Shown piece after piece: positions 17,983-25,853 of a stretch of DNA of 64,000 nt. How positions within the stretch are numbered: the first letter of the stretch is position 1; each line of letters starts with the position of its first letter. The notes beneath the pieces are model-generated. The model worked only from the letters and a program-made list of their open reading frames with translations, did not search any database and was not told the DNA's origin. Position numbers and translations under genes: made by a program. The DNA is taken from contig JAIDQQ010000023.1 in assembly GCA_029062165.1 (NCBI GenBank), positions 276,468 to 340,467 of the forward strand, read 5' to 3'. The DNA comes from Ruminococcus sp. Lineage in GTDB: Bacteria > Bacillota > Clostridia > Oscillospirales > Ruminococcaceae.

Positions 17983-19326
17983 TTGGTAGAATTAAAAATC
18001 GGCGAACAGGTTGAAATGGAATACGGTGGTTACGCTACTGTAAAGAAAATTCTCGGCAGTGGTGGTCAGGGTATTGTTTATCTCGTTGACTTCAACGGTA
18101 TAGACTATGCTCTTAAATGGTACGATATTGATAAAATAAAAAATGCCAGAGCGTTCAGAAAAAATATAGAGAACAACATCAAGGACGGCGCACCCAGTGA
18201 CAAGTTTTTATGGCCTAAGTATCTCACCAAGGAAAACGGTACAGGTACATTCGGCTATATAATGGCTTTACGCCCACAGGGTTATGATTCGTTTGTTGAT
18301 ATTCTCAATACATACAGGCTTGATATTGACGAACGTACCGGACGTGCAAATAAGGTTTCCGTACAGTTTGCAAGCCTTTCGGCAATGGTAACGGCTGTAA
18401 TAAATATAGTAAACGCTTTCAGACAGTTACACAGAGCAGGTAAAAGTTATCAGGATTTGAATGACGGCGGTTTCTTTATCAACGTGAACAACGGAGACAT
18501 TCTTGTATGTGACTGTGATAATATCGCTCCGGACGGAAGCAACTTCGGTATCGGCGGTAAACCTGGTTATATGGCTCCGGAAGTCGTAAGAGGTATCGCC
18601 AAACCTAACGTACAGACAGATAAATATTCTCTTGCGGTGGTACTTTTCAAGTTGTTGTTCCGTGGTGACCCTATGGAAGGCGAAAAAGTCGTAAAAGATG
18701 TATGTCTGACTGAAACTTCCGAACTCAAACATTACGGACAGCAGGCAGTATTCGTCTATGACCCCGACGACACTTCAAATCGTCCGGTGCGTGGCATACA
18801 TGACAATGTAATAAAATTCTGGCGGATATATCCGGCTTATATCCGTGAAGCGTTTATACGTTCGTTCACTACCGGCATAAGAGAACCTAACAAGCGTATC
18901 ATTGAAAACGAATGGCAGAAACTCTTTATAAGACTGCGTTCTGAAATACTTATCTGTACGTGCGGAAGAGCTAATTTCACTTCAATGTTTGAAAAAATCA
19001 ATGACACTACTTTCAGATGTCCTAAATGTGGTTCTGAATATGTCAGTCTTGCGTTCAGTAGTCGTGATTACCGCATACCGCTTTATGTCGGAAGTAAATT
19101 CTATGAATGCGAAATAAACCCACGTTCTGACGATTTTAATACAGTTGTGGGCGAACTCGTTGAAAATAAGTTAAAACCTGGTATGCTCGGTATAAAGAAC
19201 AGTTCCGGCAGAACGTGGCGTGTAAAAATGCCCGACGGCGTTTTTTATGATATAGCACACGGAAAAGGTTTTCCATTATGGAAAGGTCTTGAAATTGATT
19301 TCGGTGATGTGAATGCACATATTTAA
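17983..19326 (+). CDS. Atypical serine/threonine protein kinase with zinc-ribbon C-terminus
   Basis: The start is TTG at 17983 with AGAAAGGA upstream; 447 residues. Kinase landmarks: glycine loop GSGGQG (25-30), ATP lysine K45 (YALKWY), catalytic loop YQDLNDGGFF (156-165) with Asp 158 kept but HRD changed to YQD and the usual Lys and Asn not in place, DCD (177-179) instead of DFG, and APE (198-200). After the kinase domain (to about 310) is a CxC...CxxC zinc ribbon (about 323-350) and a strand-rich end of about 80 residues. This matches the kinase of the kinase/vWA/PP2C ('TerY-P') triads. No membrane segment or PASTA repeats, so it is not a PrkC-type kinase. Confidence 0.88.
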   Translation: MVELKIGEQVEMEYGGYATVKKILGSGGQGIVYLVDFNGIDYALKWYDIDKIKNARAFRKNIENNIKDGAPSDKFLWPKYLTKENGTGTFGYIMALRPQGYDSFVDILNTYRLDIDERTGRANKVSVQFASLSAMVTAVINIVNAFRQLHRAGKSYQDLNDGGFFINVNNGDILVCDCDNIAPDGSNFGIGGKPGYMAPEVVRGIAKPNVQTDKYSLAVVLFKLLFRGDPMEGEKVVKDVCLTETSELKHYGQQAVFVYDPDDTSNRPVRGIHDNVIKFWRIYPAYIREAFIRSFTTGIREPNKRIIENEWQKLFIRLRSEILICTCGRANFTSMFEKINDTTFRCPKCGSEYVSLAFSSRDYRIPLYVGSKFYECEINPRSDDFNTVVGELVENKLKPGMLGIKNSSGRTWRVKMPDGVFYDIAHGKGFPLWKGLEIDFGDVNAHI

Positions 19327-19380
19327 ACCTGAAATTTTAAAATGTGATTCACAATGGATATGAAAGGGAGTATGTAATTT

Positions 19381-20193
19381 ATGAACGAAAATGATGTAAA
19401 AATGCCTTCAAATGAAGACTTTGACAATATGCTTGATTTTGACGACGATGACCCGTTAAGTGCCACAAGCGTATCTAAAAAGAGCCTTGTAATATTTTTC
19501 CTGATAGATACTTCGGGAAGCATGAAAGGTACTAAAATGGGCGAACTTAATACGGTTATGGAAGAACTTATTCCGGAAATACGCCGTGTAGGTGAAGCAG
19601 ATACAGATGTTAAAATAGCTGTACTTACTTTTTCAAACAGCGTTATGTGGATGTATTCCGAACCTGTTTCAATCGAGGATTTTGAATGGACACGTTTAAG
19701 AGCCGACGGCGTAACAAGTATGGGTGAGGCATTCAAGGAATTATCTATCAGAATGTCAAGAAACAGCTTTTTAAGTTCACCGTCACTGTCGTTTGCACCG
19801 GTTATGTTCCTCATGACAGACGGCTATCCTTCAGACGACTACAAGGCAGGACTTGAAGCATTACAGAAAAACAGCTGGTATAAATTCGGACTTAAAGCCG
19901 CATTAGGTATCGGCAAGGAAGCCAATGATGATATGTTAGCGGAATTTACCGGCACTAAAGATACAGTAGTACACGCTTATTCCGGCGGACAGCTTGCACA
20001 GATGATAAAAGTTGTTGCGGTTACTTCCTCACAGATAGGCAGTAAGAGTATGACCCTTGCCGACGATACAAGCCACGAACTTAGCGCACAGGACGTTTAT
20101 GCGGCTAAACAGAAAATGCTTGGTCAGCAGATTCAGGATTTGGTTAAATCACAGGATTATCCGGATTCAGTACCTTTCGATTCAGGCTGGTAA
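19381..20193 (+). CDS. von Willebrand factor A domain protein (TerY-like)
   Basis: The 270-residue cytosolic protein has an acidic N-terminal tail (about 1-35) and a vWA domain with a complete metal-ion site: DTSGS (43-47), Thr 112 in GVTSMG and Asp 147 in LMTDGYPSDD. About 60 residues follow, including a helical DVYAAKQKMLGQQIQDLVK. Such vWA proteins bind partners through the metal site; in the kinase/PP2C triads the vWA protein is thought to be substrate or adaptor. Genes for an atypical kinase (54 bases upstream) and PP2C (30 bases downstream) flank it. GAAAGGGAG precedes the ATG. Confidence 0.9.
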   Translation: MNENDVKMPSNEDFDNMLDFDDDDPLSATSVSKKSLVIFFLIDTSGSMKGTKMGELNTVMEELIPEIRRVGEADTDVKIAVLTFSNSVMWMYSEPVSIEDFEWTRLRADGVTSMGEAFKELSIRMSRNSFLSSPSLSFAPVMFLMTDGYPSDDYKAGLEALQKNSWYKFGLKAALGIGKEANDDMLAEFTGTKDTVVHAYSGGQLAQMIKVVAVTSSQIGSKSMTLADDTSHELSAQDVYAAKQKMLGQQIQDLVKSQDYPDSVPFDSGW

Positions 20194-20223
20194 TATGTAC
20201 TGACCCGAAAGGAGTGCTTTTAA

Positions 20224-21183
20224 ATGTTTAATGGTTTTTCGCATACCGTTATCGGAGCAAGCCATATTACAAGCGGTACTGTCTGTCAGGATTCGTCGGT
20301 GTTCAGGATATACGAAAATTACAGTATCGCTATTGTTGCGGACGGTCACGGAAGTAAGAAGCATTTCAGAAGCGATAAAGGTTCTGAAATGGCTGTGAAA
20401 GCAGCACTCGACGCAGTAGCGGAATTTTACAGGAATCCCGAAGCATTTGAGGAAAGTTTTCTGAATAATCCCGATGTTATAATCAAGAAGATTGAAAAGA
20501 ATATCATTTCACGCTGGAATCGTCTTGTTATACATCATTATATAAGCAATCCCTATACCGAACAGGAAAGGGCAAAATTTACTGAAAAGGAATTTAGGCG
20601 TATAAAAGTTGAGTCTGTTTACGGTACTACACTTATAGTTGCGGTCATGGGCAGAAAATTCACTTTCGGTACACAGATAGGTGACGGCAGTCTTGTACTC
20701 ATATGCGAAGACGCCGCCGCCGAAATGCCTATAGATTACGACGAAAGCGCACCGGCAAATATTACCGCCTCTATGTGTAACAGTCAGGCAATAAATTATT
20801 TTCATAGCTTTTATTCCATTGACGAAAAACCTGTAGCGGTTTTTGTCTCAACGGACGGTCTTTACACGTCTTTCAGGAGTGACGAGGATTTCCTTGACTA
20901 TCACAGTATTCTTGCAAATCAGCTTGTAAAAATAGATGAGTTCAGTCCGTCTATACGTAAGAATCTTTCAAAGAGAGCACAGAGCGGTACACAGGATGAT
21001 ACTTCACTTGCGTGTGTGTTTGATTGCGAAGTGCTTGCGGAAAAACTCGAAGACCTAAGCGAACAGGTTGAAGTGAATAAGATACACGCTTCCATGCGTA
21101 AGGCGGAACATAAGGAACGTATGGAAAAACAAAGGCTTAAAAATTCCATGAATAACTCACTTTATGAAGAAGAAGATTTTTAA
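20224..21183 (+). CDS. PP2C-family protein phosphatase
   Basis: A 319-residue metal-dependent serine/threonine phosphatase. Conserved blocks are present in order: CQDSS near 21-25, VADGHG (38-43), YGTTLIVAV, QIGDGSLVL, VSTDGLY and GTQDDTSLACV, which supply the Asp metal ligands. Residues after about 275 form a basic, Lys/Glu/Met-rich coiled coil. Its natural target is likely the adjacent kinase or vWA protein. GAAAGGAG precedes the ATG. The gene sits 30 bases after the vWA gene and 24 bases before a GGDEF gene. Confidence 0.92.
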   Translation: MFNGFSHTVIGASHITSGTVCQDSSVFRIYENYSIAIVADGHGSKKHFRSDKGSEMAVKAALDAVAEFYRNPEAFEESFLNNPDVIIKKIEKNIISRWNRLVIHHYISNPYTEQERAKFTEKEFRRIKVESVYGTTLIVAVMGRKFTFGTQIGDGSLVLICEDAAAEMPIDYDESAPANITASMCNSQAINYFHSFYSIDEKPVAVFVSTDGLYTSFRSDEDFLDYHSILANQLVKIDEFSPSIRKNLSKRAQSGTQDDTSLACVFDCEVLAEKLEDLSEQVEVNKIHASMRKAEHKERMEKQRLKNSMNNSLYEEEDF

Positions 21184-21207
21184 TCCACGACAGAACAGGA
21201 ATTTATT

Positions 21208-22128
21208 ATGGAAAATAAATCAAACAAAAAAAATATACCAGTACTGATAGTATGTGTGATATTGTTTGTTGTTTTTTTCGTACTTCAGCGAATAATAACA
21301 AAAAATCCACAGCTTACCGGTTTCAACGGCATTATAGCACAGTTTCATGTCATGATTTCAGTTATACTTGTACTCACCAACAGAAAAACCGGTTTTATAA
21401 CAGGTATCGTACTTAATGCTATAAATCTTGTAAATGGTATCATGGCGGTAGTAATGGCAGGTCAGAAACAAGCACTTCCGTCGCTTGCTATTTCGGTATG
21501 TACCGTCATAATAATGGCGATTATCTATAACTATACAAGCAAAAACGATAAAATGCATGATGAACTTATGGAAAAATACGAGCAGGAAATCGAAAACAAA
21601 CGTATCTTACAGGAAAAAGACGAGGTACTTTCATATCTTGCCTATTATGACCGCCTTACACAGTTGCCTAACAGACATCTTTTCATGGAAAATCTTGAGG
21701 AAAACATTTCACAGAACAAACAGTGTTCCGTTATATGTATCAACATTGACGATTTCCGCAGAATAAATGATATTTACGGTATTACTACAGGCGACGAACT
21801 CATAAAGACTTACGCTGAAAGACTTGAGGAAATTGTTATCGGTAATGACTTTGTTGCAAGAATAACCGGCGACGAATTTGCAATAATTCTTGATTCAAGA
21901 GAGAGTAATCAGGATATTATTAATTTTGTCGGTCAGGTGCAGAAAGTTTTCAACATACCGGTCAGTGTTGAGGGAAATATTGTCGGAGTTTCGGCAAGTA
22001 TAGGTGTTGCCATATTCCCTCGTGATGCTTCCGGTGCTGAAGAAATGCTGAGATGTTCCGAAAAAGCTATGTTCATGTCCAAAAATAACGGTAAAAACAA
22101 GGTATGTTTCTATAGTCCGGTTGTATAA
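21208..22128 (+). CDS. Membrane GGDEF-domain protein (TGDEF variant)
   Basis: A 306-residue protein with about four hydrophobic helices in residues 10-112, a charged coiled coil (HDELMEKYEQEIENKRILQEKDE), then a GGDEF domain: YYDRLTQLPNRHLFMENLEE, ICINIDDFRRINDIYG and ARITGDEFAIIL (signature TGDEF at 220-224), ending SIGVAIFPRD...SKNNGKNKVCFY. Only the first Gly of the signature is replaced, so diguanylate cyclase activity is plausible but unproven. No EAL or receptor domain follows. As the last gene of the kinase/vWA/PP2C operon it suggests a link between protein phosphorylation and cyclic-di-GMP. Confidence 0.9.
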   Translation: MENKSNKKNIPVLIVCVILFVVFFVLQRIITKNPQLTGFNGIIAQFHVMISVILVLTNRKTGFITGIVLNAINLVNGIMAVVMAGQKQALPSLAISVCTVIIMAIIYNYTSKNDKMHDELMEKYEQEIENKRILQEKDEVLSYLAYYDRLTQLPNRHLFMENLEENISQNKQCSVICINIDDFRRINDIYGITTGDELIKTYAERLEEIVIGNDFVARITGDEFAIILDSRESNQDIINFVGQVQKVFNIPVSVEGNIVGVSASIGVAIFPRDASGAEEMLRCSEKAMFMSKNNGKNKVCFYSPVV

Positions 22129-22136
22129 AAATACTG

Positions 22137-22172
22137 ATTTCACGTTTCTTTTCCGGAGACGTGAAATTTTTT
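22137..22172 (+). terminator. Terminator of the kinase/vWA/PP2C/GGDEF operon
   Basis: Arms ATTTCACGT (22137-22145) and ACGTGAAAT (22159-22167), then a T-run. Confidence 0.85.
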
Positions 22173-22195
22173 ACGTTTTAAATATCATTTTTTTA

Positions 22196-22224
22196 TTGAC
22201 AAATCTTTTATAATGAAGTATAAT
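22196..22224 (+). promoter_or_regulatory. Promoter of the deaminase-fold gene
   Basis: TTGACA (22196-22201) and TATAAT (22219-22224), both perfect, spacer 17. The leader is about 85 bases. Confidence 0.8.
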
Positions 22225-22316
22225 TATACTTGTACAGATAATATAACAGAAAGCATTCTGTTGAAACAGAAATTAAAAATTTTTACCGAATAATTATGAA
22301 AGGATATTGATTTCAC

Positions 22317-23564
22317 GTGGAATTAATTGAATTATACGGCAAGGCACTTGAACTTGTTGAAGAAGTAAAAAAATTCAGAAGTCAGACCACAGAAGAAAAT
22401 TTATCACTCTGCATACTCGTAACCGATACAGATAATATCTATGCAGGCGTTACCGGTATAAGAATAAGCAACGGAGCAGTGACTACGGCGTGTTCAGAAT
22501 ACAATGCACTTATGTCAATGATTTGCGACGGTATTGTATGTGTGAAACAGATGATGACGGTATCATTTGATGATAATTCCGTGTGTCTTCCGTGCAGTGA
22601 CTGTATTGACGTACTTTGCAGAATAAGTGAAGAAAATAATCAGTGTGAAGTAGCTGTTTCCGTCAGTGAATCCGTTAAAGTATACGAACTTGACAGCATT
22701 TCCGGACAGTTTACCGAAAACAATAAAATTACTGAAATTCCGTCAGAACCGGAATTTAAACCGACTTCCACATTTGAAGAAGTTCCGGCATTTTCCGAAG
22801 AACCTGTGAGCGATACTTTCAGTTTTGAAGAAAAATTCGGTTTCGATTTTGACGACACACCCGCTGAACCTGTTACACCGGTACAGACTTTATCGGAAAC
22901 AAAACAAGAAACGGTACAGAATACAATACCGGAACAGCCTGTAATGCCACAAGGTATGAATCCGCAGTTTATACAGCCGGATAATGTACAGAATTATTCT
23001 TCACAGAACTATCAGCAGGGTTATCCGTATCCGCAACAGCCTTATCAGCAGACACAGGGCTATCCTTATCCGCAACAACAAGGCTATCCGTACCCACAGC
23101 AGAATCCGTATACACAACAGGGTAATATGAATCCGCAGTTTGTACAGCCGGATAATGTGCAGAATTATCCCTCACAGAACTATCAGCAGTACGGACAGCC
23201 GGTAAATCAGGGAAGTTTTCCGTATAATCCGCAACCTTATCCGCAGAATAATATACCCAGTCAGCCACTTAATAACCTGTCACCGCACCAGCCAGCACCA
23301 TATGTATCGCATCACTATATGAACAGTACCGGTTCAGTACCGTTAGGTTCTGTACCGCTTTCGGGTGAGGGAAAATCAAAATTCAGACAGCGTTTAAGTA
23401 AATTTGTCGGCGAAGATAACCACGTTTCAACACCTGTTCCGGCAAGCAGACCAGCCGAAGAAAGTCTTTCAAAGGAAGAACTGAAGAAAATGGCTCGTGA
23501 TAAAAAGAAAATGGCTAAAGTCAACGCTGAATTTAAAAAGCGTATGAAAGACTTAGGATATTGA
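22317..23564 (+). CDS. Cytidine-deaminase-fold domain fused to Pro/Gln/Tyr-rich tail
   Basis: The start is GTG at 22317, with AAAGGAT about 12 bases upstream; 415 residues. Residues 1-130 follow the cytidine deaminase fold: a first helix, a strand pair (LCILVTDTDNIYAGVTGI), then ACSE (58-61) on the zinc-binding helix and LPCSDC (91-96) on the next. This gives three Cys ligands and the proton-shuttle Glu 61. Residues 130-210 are acidic; 225-335 are Pro/Gln/Tyr/Asn-rich with a 21-residue unit twice; the last 50 residues are a basic helix (KKMARDKKKMAKVNAEFKKRMKD). No signal peptide. It is monocistronic. Substrate is unknown; a free-nucleoside deaminase would not need the tail. Confidence 0.75.
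   Translation: MELIELYGKALELVEEVKKFRSQTTEENLSLCILVTDTDNIYAGVTGIRISNGAVTTACSEYNALMSMICDGIVCVKQMMTVSFDDNSVCLPCSDCIDVLCRISEENNQCEVAVSVSESVKVYELDSISGQFTENNKITEIPSEPEFKPTSTFEEVPAFSEEPVSDTFSFEEKFGFDFDDTPAEPVTPVQTLSETKQETVQNTIPEQPVMPQGMNPQFIQPDNVQNYSSQNYQQGYPYPQQPYQQTQGYPYPQQQGYPYPQQNPYTQQGNMNPQFVQPDNVQNYPSQNYQQYGQPVNQGSFPYNPQPYPQNNIPSQPLNNLSPHQPAPYVSHHYMNSTGSVPLGSVPLSGEGKSKFRQRLSKFVGEDNHVSTPVPASRPAEESLSKEELKKMARDKKKMAKVNAEFKKRMKDLGY
22956..23189. repeat. Coding repeat in the deaminase-fold protein tail
   Basis: Two 63-base copies, 22956-23018 and 23127-23189, encode units on the pattern MNPQFxQPDNVQNYxSQNYQQ. Between them lie shorter YPYPQQ units. Confidence 0.85.
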
Positions 23565-23573
23565 TAAAAAATG

Positions 23574-23601
23574 CTCTCCGTTTCCGGACGGGGAGTTTTT
23601 T
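23574..23601 (+). terminator. Terminator after the deaminase-fold gene
   Basis: Arms CTCTCCG (23574-23580) and CGGGGAG (23589-23595), one G-U pair, then a seven-base T-run. Confidence 0.85.
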
Positions 23602-23623
23602 GCGGATTTTTTTATAATAACTA

Positions 23624-23652
23624 TTGGAATATCGGAAATTTTATGTTATAAT
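23624..23652 (+). promoter_or_regulatory. Promoter of the trmB-pyr-car operon
   Basis: TTGGAA (23624-23629) and TATAAT (23647-23652), spacer 17. The leader to trmB is only about 25 bases, too short for a PyrR-type attenuator at this position. Confidence 0.7.
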
Positions 23653-23680
23653 AAGTTAAGTACATTTTTGGAGGTAATTT

Positions 23681-24340
23681 ATGCGAATACGTCATAAACC
23701 GTGGGCGAAGCCTGAACTTGAAGCCTGTTCGTTCTATGTTCCCGATACAGAAAGTCAGAAAGGTCACTGGACTGAACTTTTCAGTCAACCTGATAAACCG
23801 CTTTATGTTGAGTTAGGTTGCGGAAAGGGTGGTTTCATATCGCAGATAGCACCGGCTCATCCTGAAATAAATTTCATTGCTATGGATATAAAAAATGAAA
23901 TGTTAGTCCTTGCGAAACGTAAAATTGAAGAAGCGTACAGGACTGAAAACAGACCGGTTGATAATGTCCGGATAGCTATTCAGAATATAGAACGCCTTGA
24001 CTTAGCGTGGGACGAATATGACCGTGCCGACAGAATCTACATTAATTTCTGTAATCCGTGGGGTAAGGCGAAACATAAAAAACGCCGTCTGACTCATACC
24101 CGACAGCTTATCAATTACAGGAAATTCCTTAAAGGTGAGATATGGTTCAAGACCGACGACGACGAACTTTTTGAGGAATCCTTTGAATATTTCCGTGAAG
24201 CAGGTTTTGTTATAAAATTCAGTACACACGATTTACACAGCGAAACCGGTATTGAAAATTACGTCACGGAACACGAAAAAATGTTCACGGAAGAGGGCAA
24301 GAAAATTAAATTTCTTATCGCCGAACCGGTCAGGGAGTAA
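23681..24340 (+). CDS. trmB: tRNA (guanine-N7-)-methyltransferase
   Basis: The enzyme puts m7G at position 46 of the tRNA variable loop using S-adenosylmethionine. The 219 residues carry the Rossmann motif VELGCGKGGFISQIA, AMDIKNEM, the family-specific FCNPWGKAKHKKRRLT (usually FPDPWPKxRHxKRR) and the C-terminal TEHE. GGAGG precedes the ATG. It leads the pyrimidine operon; co-transcription of a tRNA-modifying enzyme with pyrC is unusual but the spacing is tight. Confidence 0.95.
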   Translation: MRIRHKPWAKPELEACSFYVPDTESQKGHWTELFSQPDKPLYVELGCGKGGFISQIAPAHPEINFIAMDIKNEMLVLAKRKIEEAYRTENRPVDNVRIAIQNIERLDLAWDEYDRADRIYINFCNPWGKAKHKKRRLTHTRQLINYRKFLKGEIWFKTDDDELFEESFEYFREAGFVIKFSTHDLHSETGIENYVTEHEKMFTEEGKKIKFLIAEPVRE

Positions 24341-24344
24341 GCCT

Positions 24345-24560
24345 ATGGAGTACAGAAAAACAGGTGAAAAATTCTCATTCGGGATAGGAACTGTCAGGAC
24401 TGCCGGTATCGGAAAACTTTCCGACGGTAAAAAAATTACCGGAAGATGTTCAGCGAAAACTATCGCAGAAAGAGCGGTCACAGCCGGTATACAGGCTATG
24501 GCGGTCACTGGTGTGATAATTCTGAAATGTCATATCAACAACAGGAGGAATAAAACTTGA
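24345..24560 (+). CDS. Small hypothetical protein between trmB and pyrC
   Basis: The ATG at 24345 has CAGGGAG upstream inside the trmB end; a longer reading frame beginning inside trmB is a shadow. The 71-residue basic, Gly/Ala-rich product (GTVRTAGIGKLSDGKK, then a helical KTIAERAVTAGIQAMAVTGVIIL) ends in RRNKT. Its TGA overlaps the TTG start of pyrC, so the arrangement fits coupled translation. The second half could be an amphipathic or membrane helix. No family recognised. Confidence 0.5.
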   Translation: MEYRKTGEKFSFGIGTVRTAGIGKLSDGKKITGRCSAKTIAERAVTAGIQAMAVTGVIILKCHINNRRNKT

Positions 24561-25825
24561 ATAAAATACTGATAAAAAATATACGTGCCGTCGATACGGA
24601 AAAAGACATCATAACCGATATTCTTATAGAAAACGGAAAAATTTCCGGAATATCGGAAAAAATTGATACTAATGCAGACCGCACAATTGATGGTACAGGA
24701 CTTGTCCTTATGCCGTCGCTGTTCGATATGCACGTACATTTCCGTGACCCTGGACTGACTTACAAGGAAGACATAATAACAGGTTGTAATTCCGCCCTCG
24801 CCGGTGGAGTTACCGGAGTACTTGCAATGCCTAATACAAAACCGCCTTGTGATAATCCGGAAACAATCCGGTATATTATCGAAAAATCACGTGATACCGG
24901 CGTTGAAGTCTATCCGGTAGGATGTATAACTAACGGTATGAGTGGTGACGGTCTCTGTGATTACGAATCACTTAAAAATGCCGGTTGTATCTGCATATCA
25001 GACGACGGAAGACCAGTCGAAAACGCTGAAATGATGAGACAGGCTCTTGAAAAATCCAACGAAAACGGTTTACTGGTTGCATCACATTGTGAGGATTTGA
25101 GTATCATAAACGGCGGTATTATGAATAACGGCGAGACTTCTCGAAAATTAGGCGTAAAAGGTATGGACAGGTCTTCCGAAGACTACATAACAGCCCGTGA
25201 AATAATACTTGCGTCGTCTGTAAATGCGAGAATACATATATGTCACGTCAGCACCGAGGGAAGTTCCGCAATTATACGTTTTGCAAAATCACGAGGAATA
25301 AAAGTCACCTGCGAGACCGCACCACATTATTTTATGCTTACTGACAAACTTCTTGAAAAGCGTGACGCTGATTACAGAATGAATCCGCCGTTGAGAACTC
25401 CGGAAGATGTCAGGGCTATAATCGACGCTATAAAGGACGGTACTATTGATTGCATAATCACTGACCATGCCCCACACGCTCCCGAAGAAAAAGCAGATTT
25501 TGAAAAAGCTCCTAATGGTGTGGTAGGTCTGGAAACATCATTGTCGGCAACTCTTACGGCACTGTATCATACAGGGGAAATATCCCTGAATAAAGTCGTT
25601 GAGTTAATGTGTGTGAATCCAAGAAAAATATTAGGTCTTGAAATTCCGGAAATTTCAGTAGGAAAAACTGCCGATTTAATCATTACCGACATCAACAGAA
25701 AATGGATTGTTCAGCCGGAAAAACTTCATTCAAAGTCAAAAAATACGGTCTTCAAAGGTATGGAACTTACAGGAAAAAATCTCATGACGATTTCAAAAGG
25801 CGTCATAAGATACGAAAATTTATAA
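24557..25825 (+). CDS. pyrC: Dihydroorotase
   Basis: The third step of UMP synthesis, carbamoyl-aspartate to dihydroorotate, by a zinc amidohydrolase. The 422 residues are the class I (PyrC of Gram-positive) length. Metal ligands are visible in DMHVHFRDPG, HCED and HICHVST, and the catalytic Asp lies in IITDHAPHAPEEK. The start is TTG with AACAGGAGG seven bases upstream. pyrF follows by 28 bases. Confidence 0.95.
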   Translation: MNKILIKNIRAVDTEKDIITDILIENGKISGISEKIDTNADRTIDGTGLVLMPSLFDMHVHFRDPGLTYKEDIITGCNSALAGGVTGVLAMPNTKPPCDNPETIRYIIEKSRDTGVEVYPVGCITNGMSGDGLCDYESLKNAGCICISDDGRPVENAEMMRQALEKSNENGLLVASHCEDLSIINGGIMNNGETSRKLGVKGMDRSSEDYITAREIILASSVNARIHICHVSTEGSSAIIRFAKSRGIKVTCETAPHYFMLTDKLLEKRDADYRMNPPLRTPEDVRAIIDAIKDGTIDCIITDHAPHAPEEKADFEKAPNGVVGLETSLSATLTALYHTGEISLNKVVELMCVNPRKILGLEIPEISVGKTADLIITDINRKWIVQPEKLHSKSKNTVFKGMELTGKNLMTISKGVIRYENL

Positions 25826-25853
25826 ATTTTTTTGTGAAAGGAAAGATTTGATT

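Noticed and set aside
24252-24344. Longer start of the 71-residue ORF inside trmB
   Set aside because: It overlaps trmB in another frame and has no binding site; the ATG at 24345 does.
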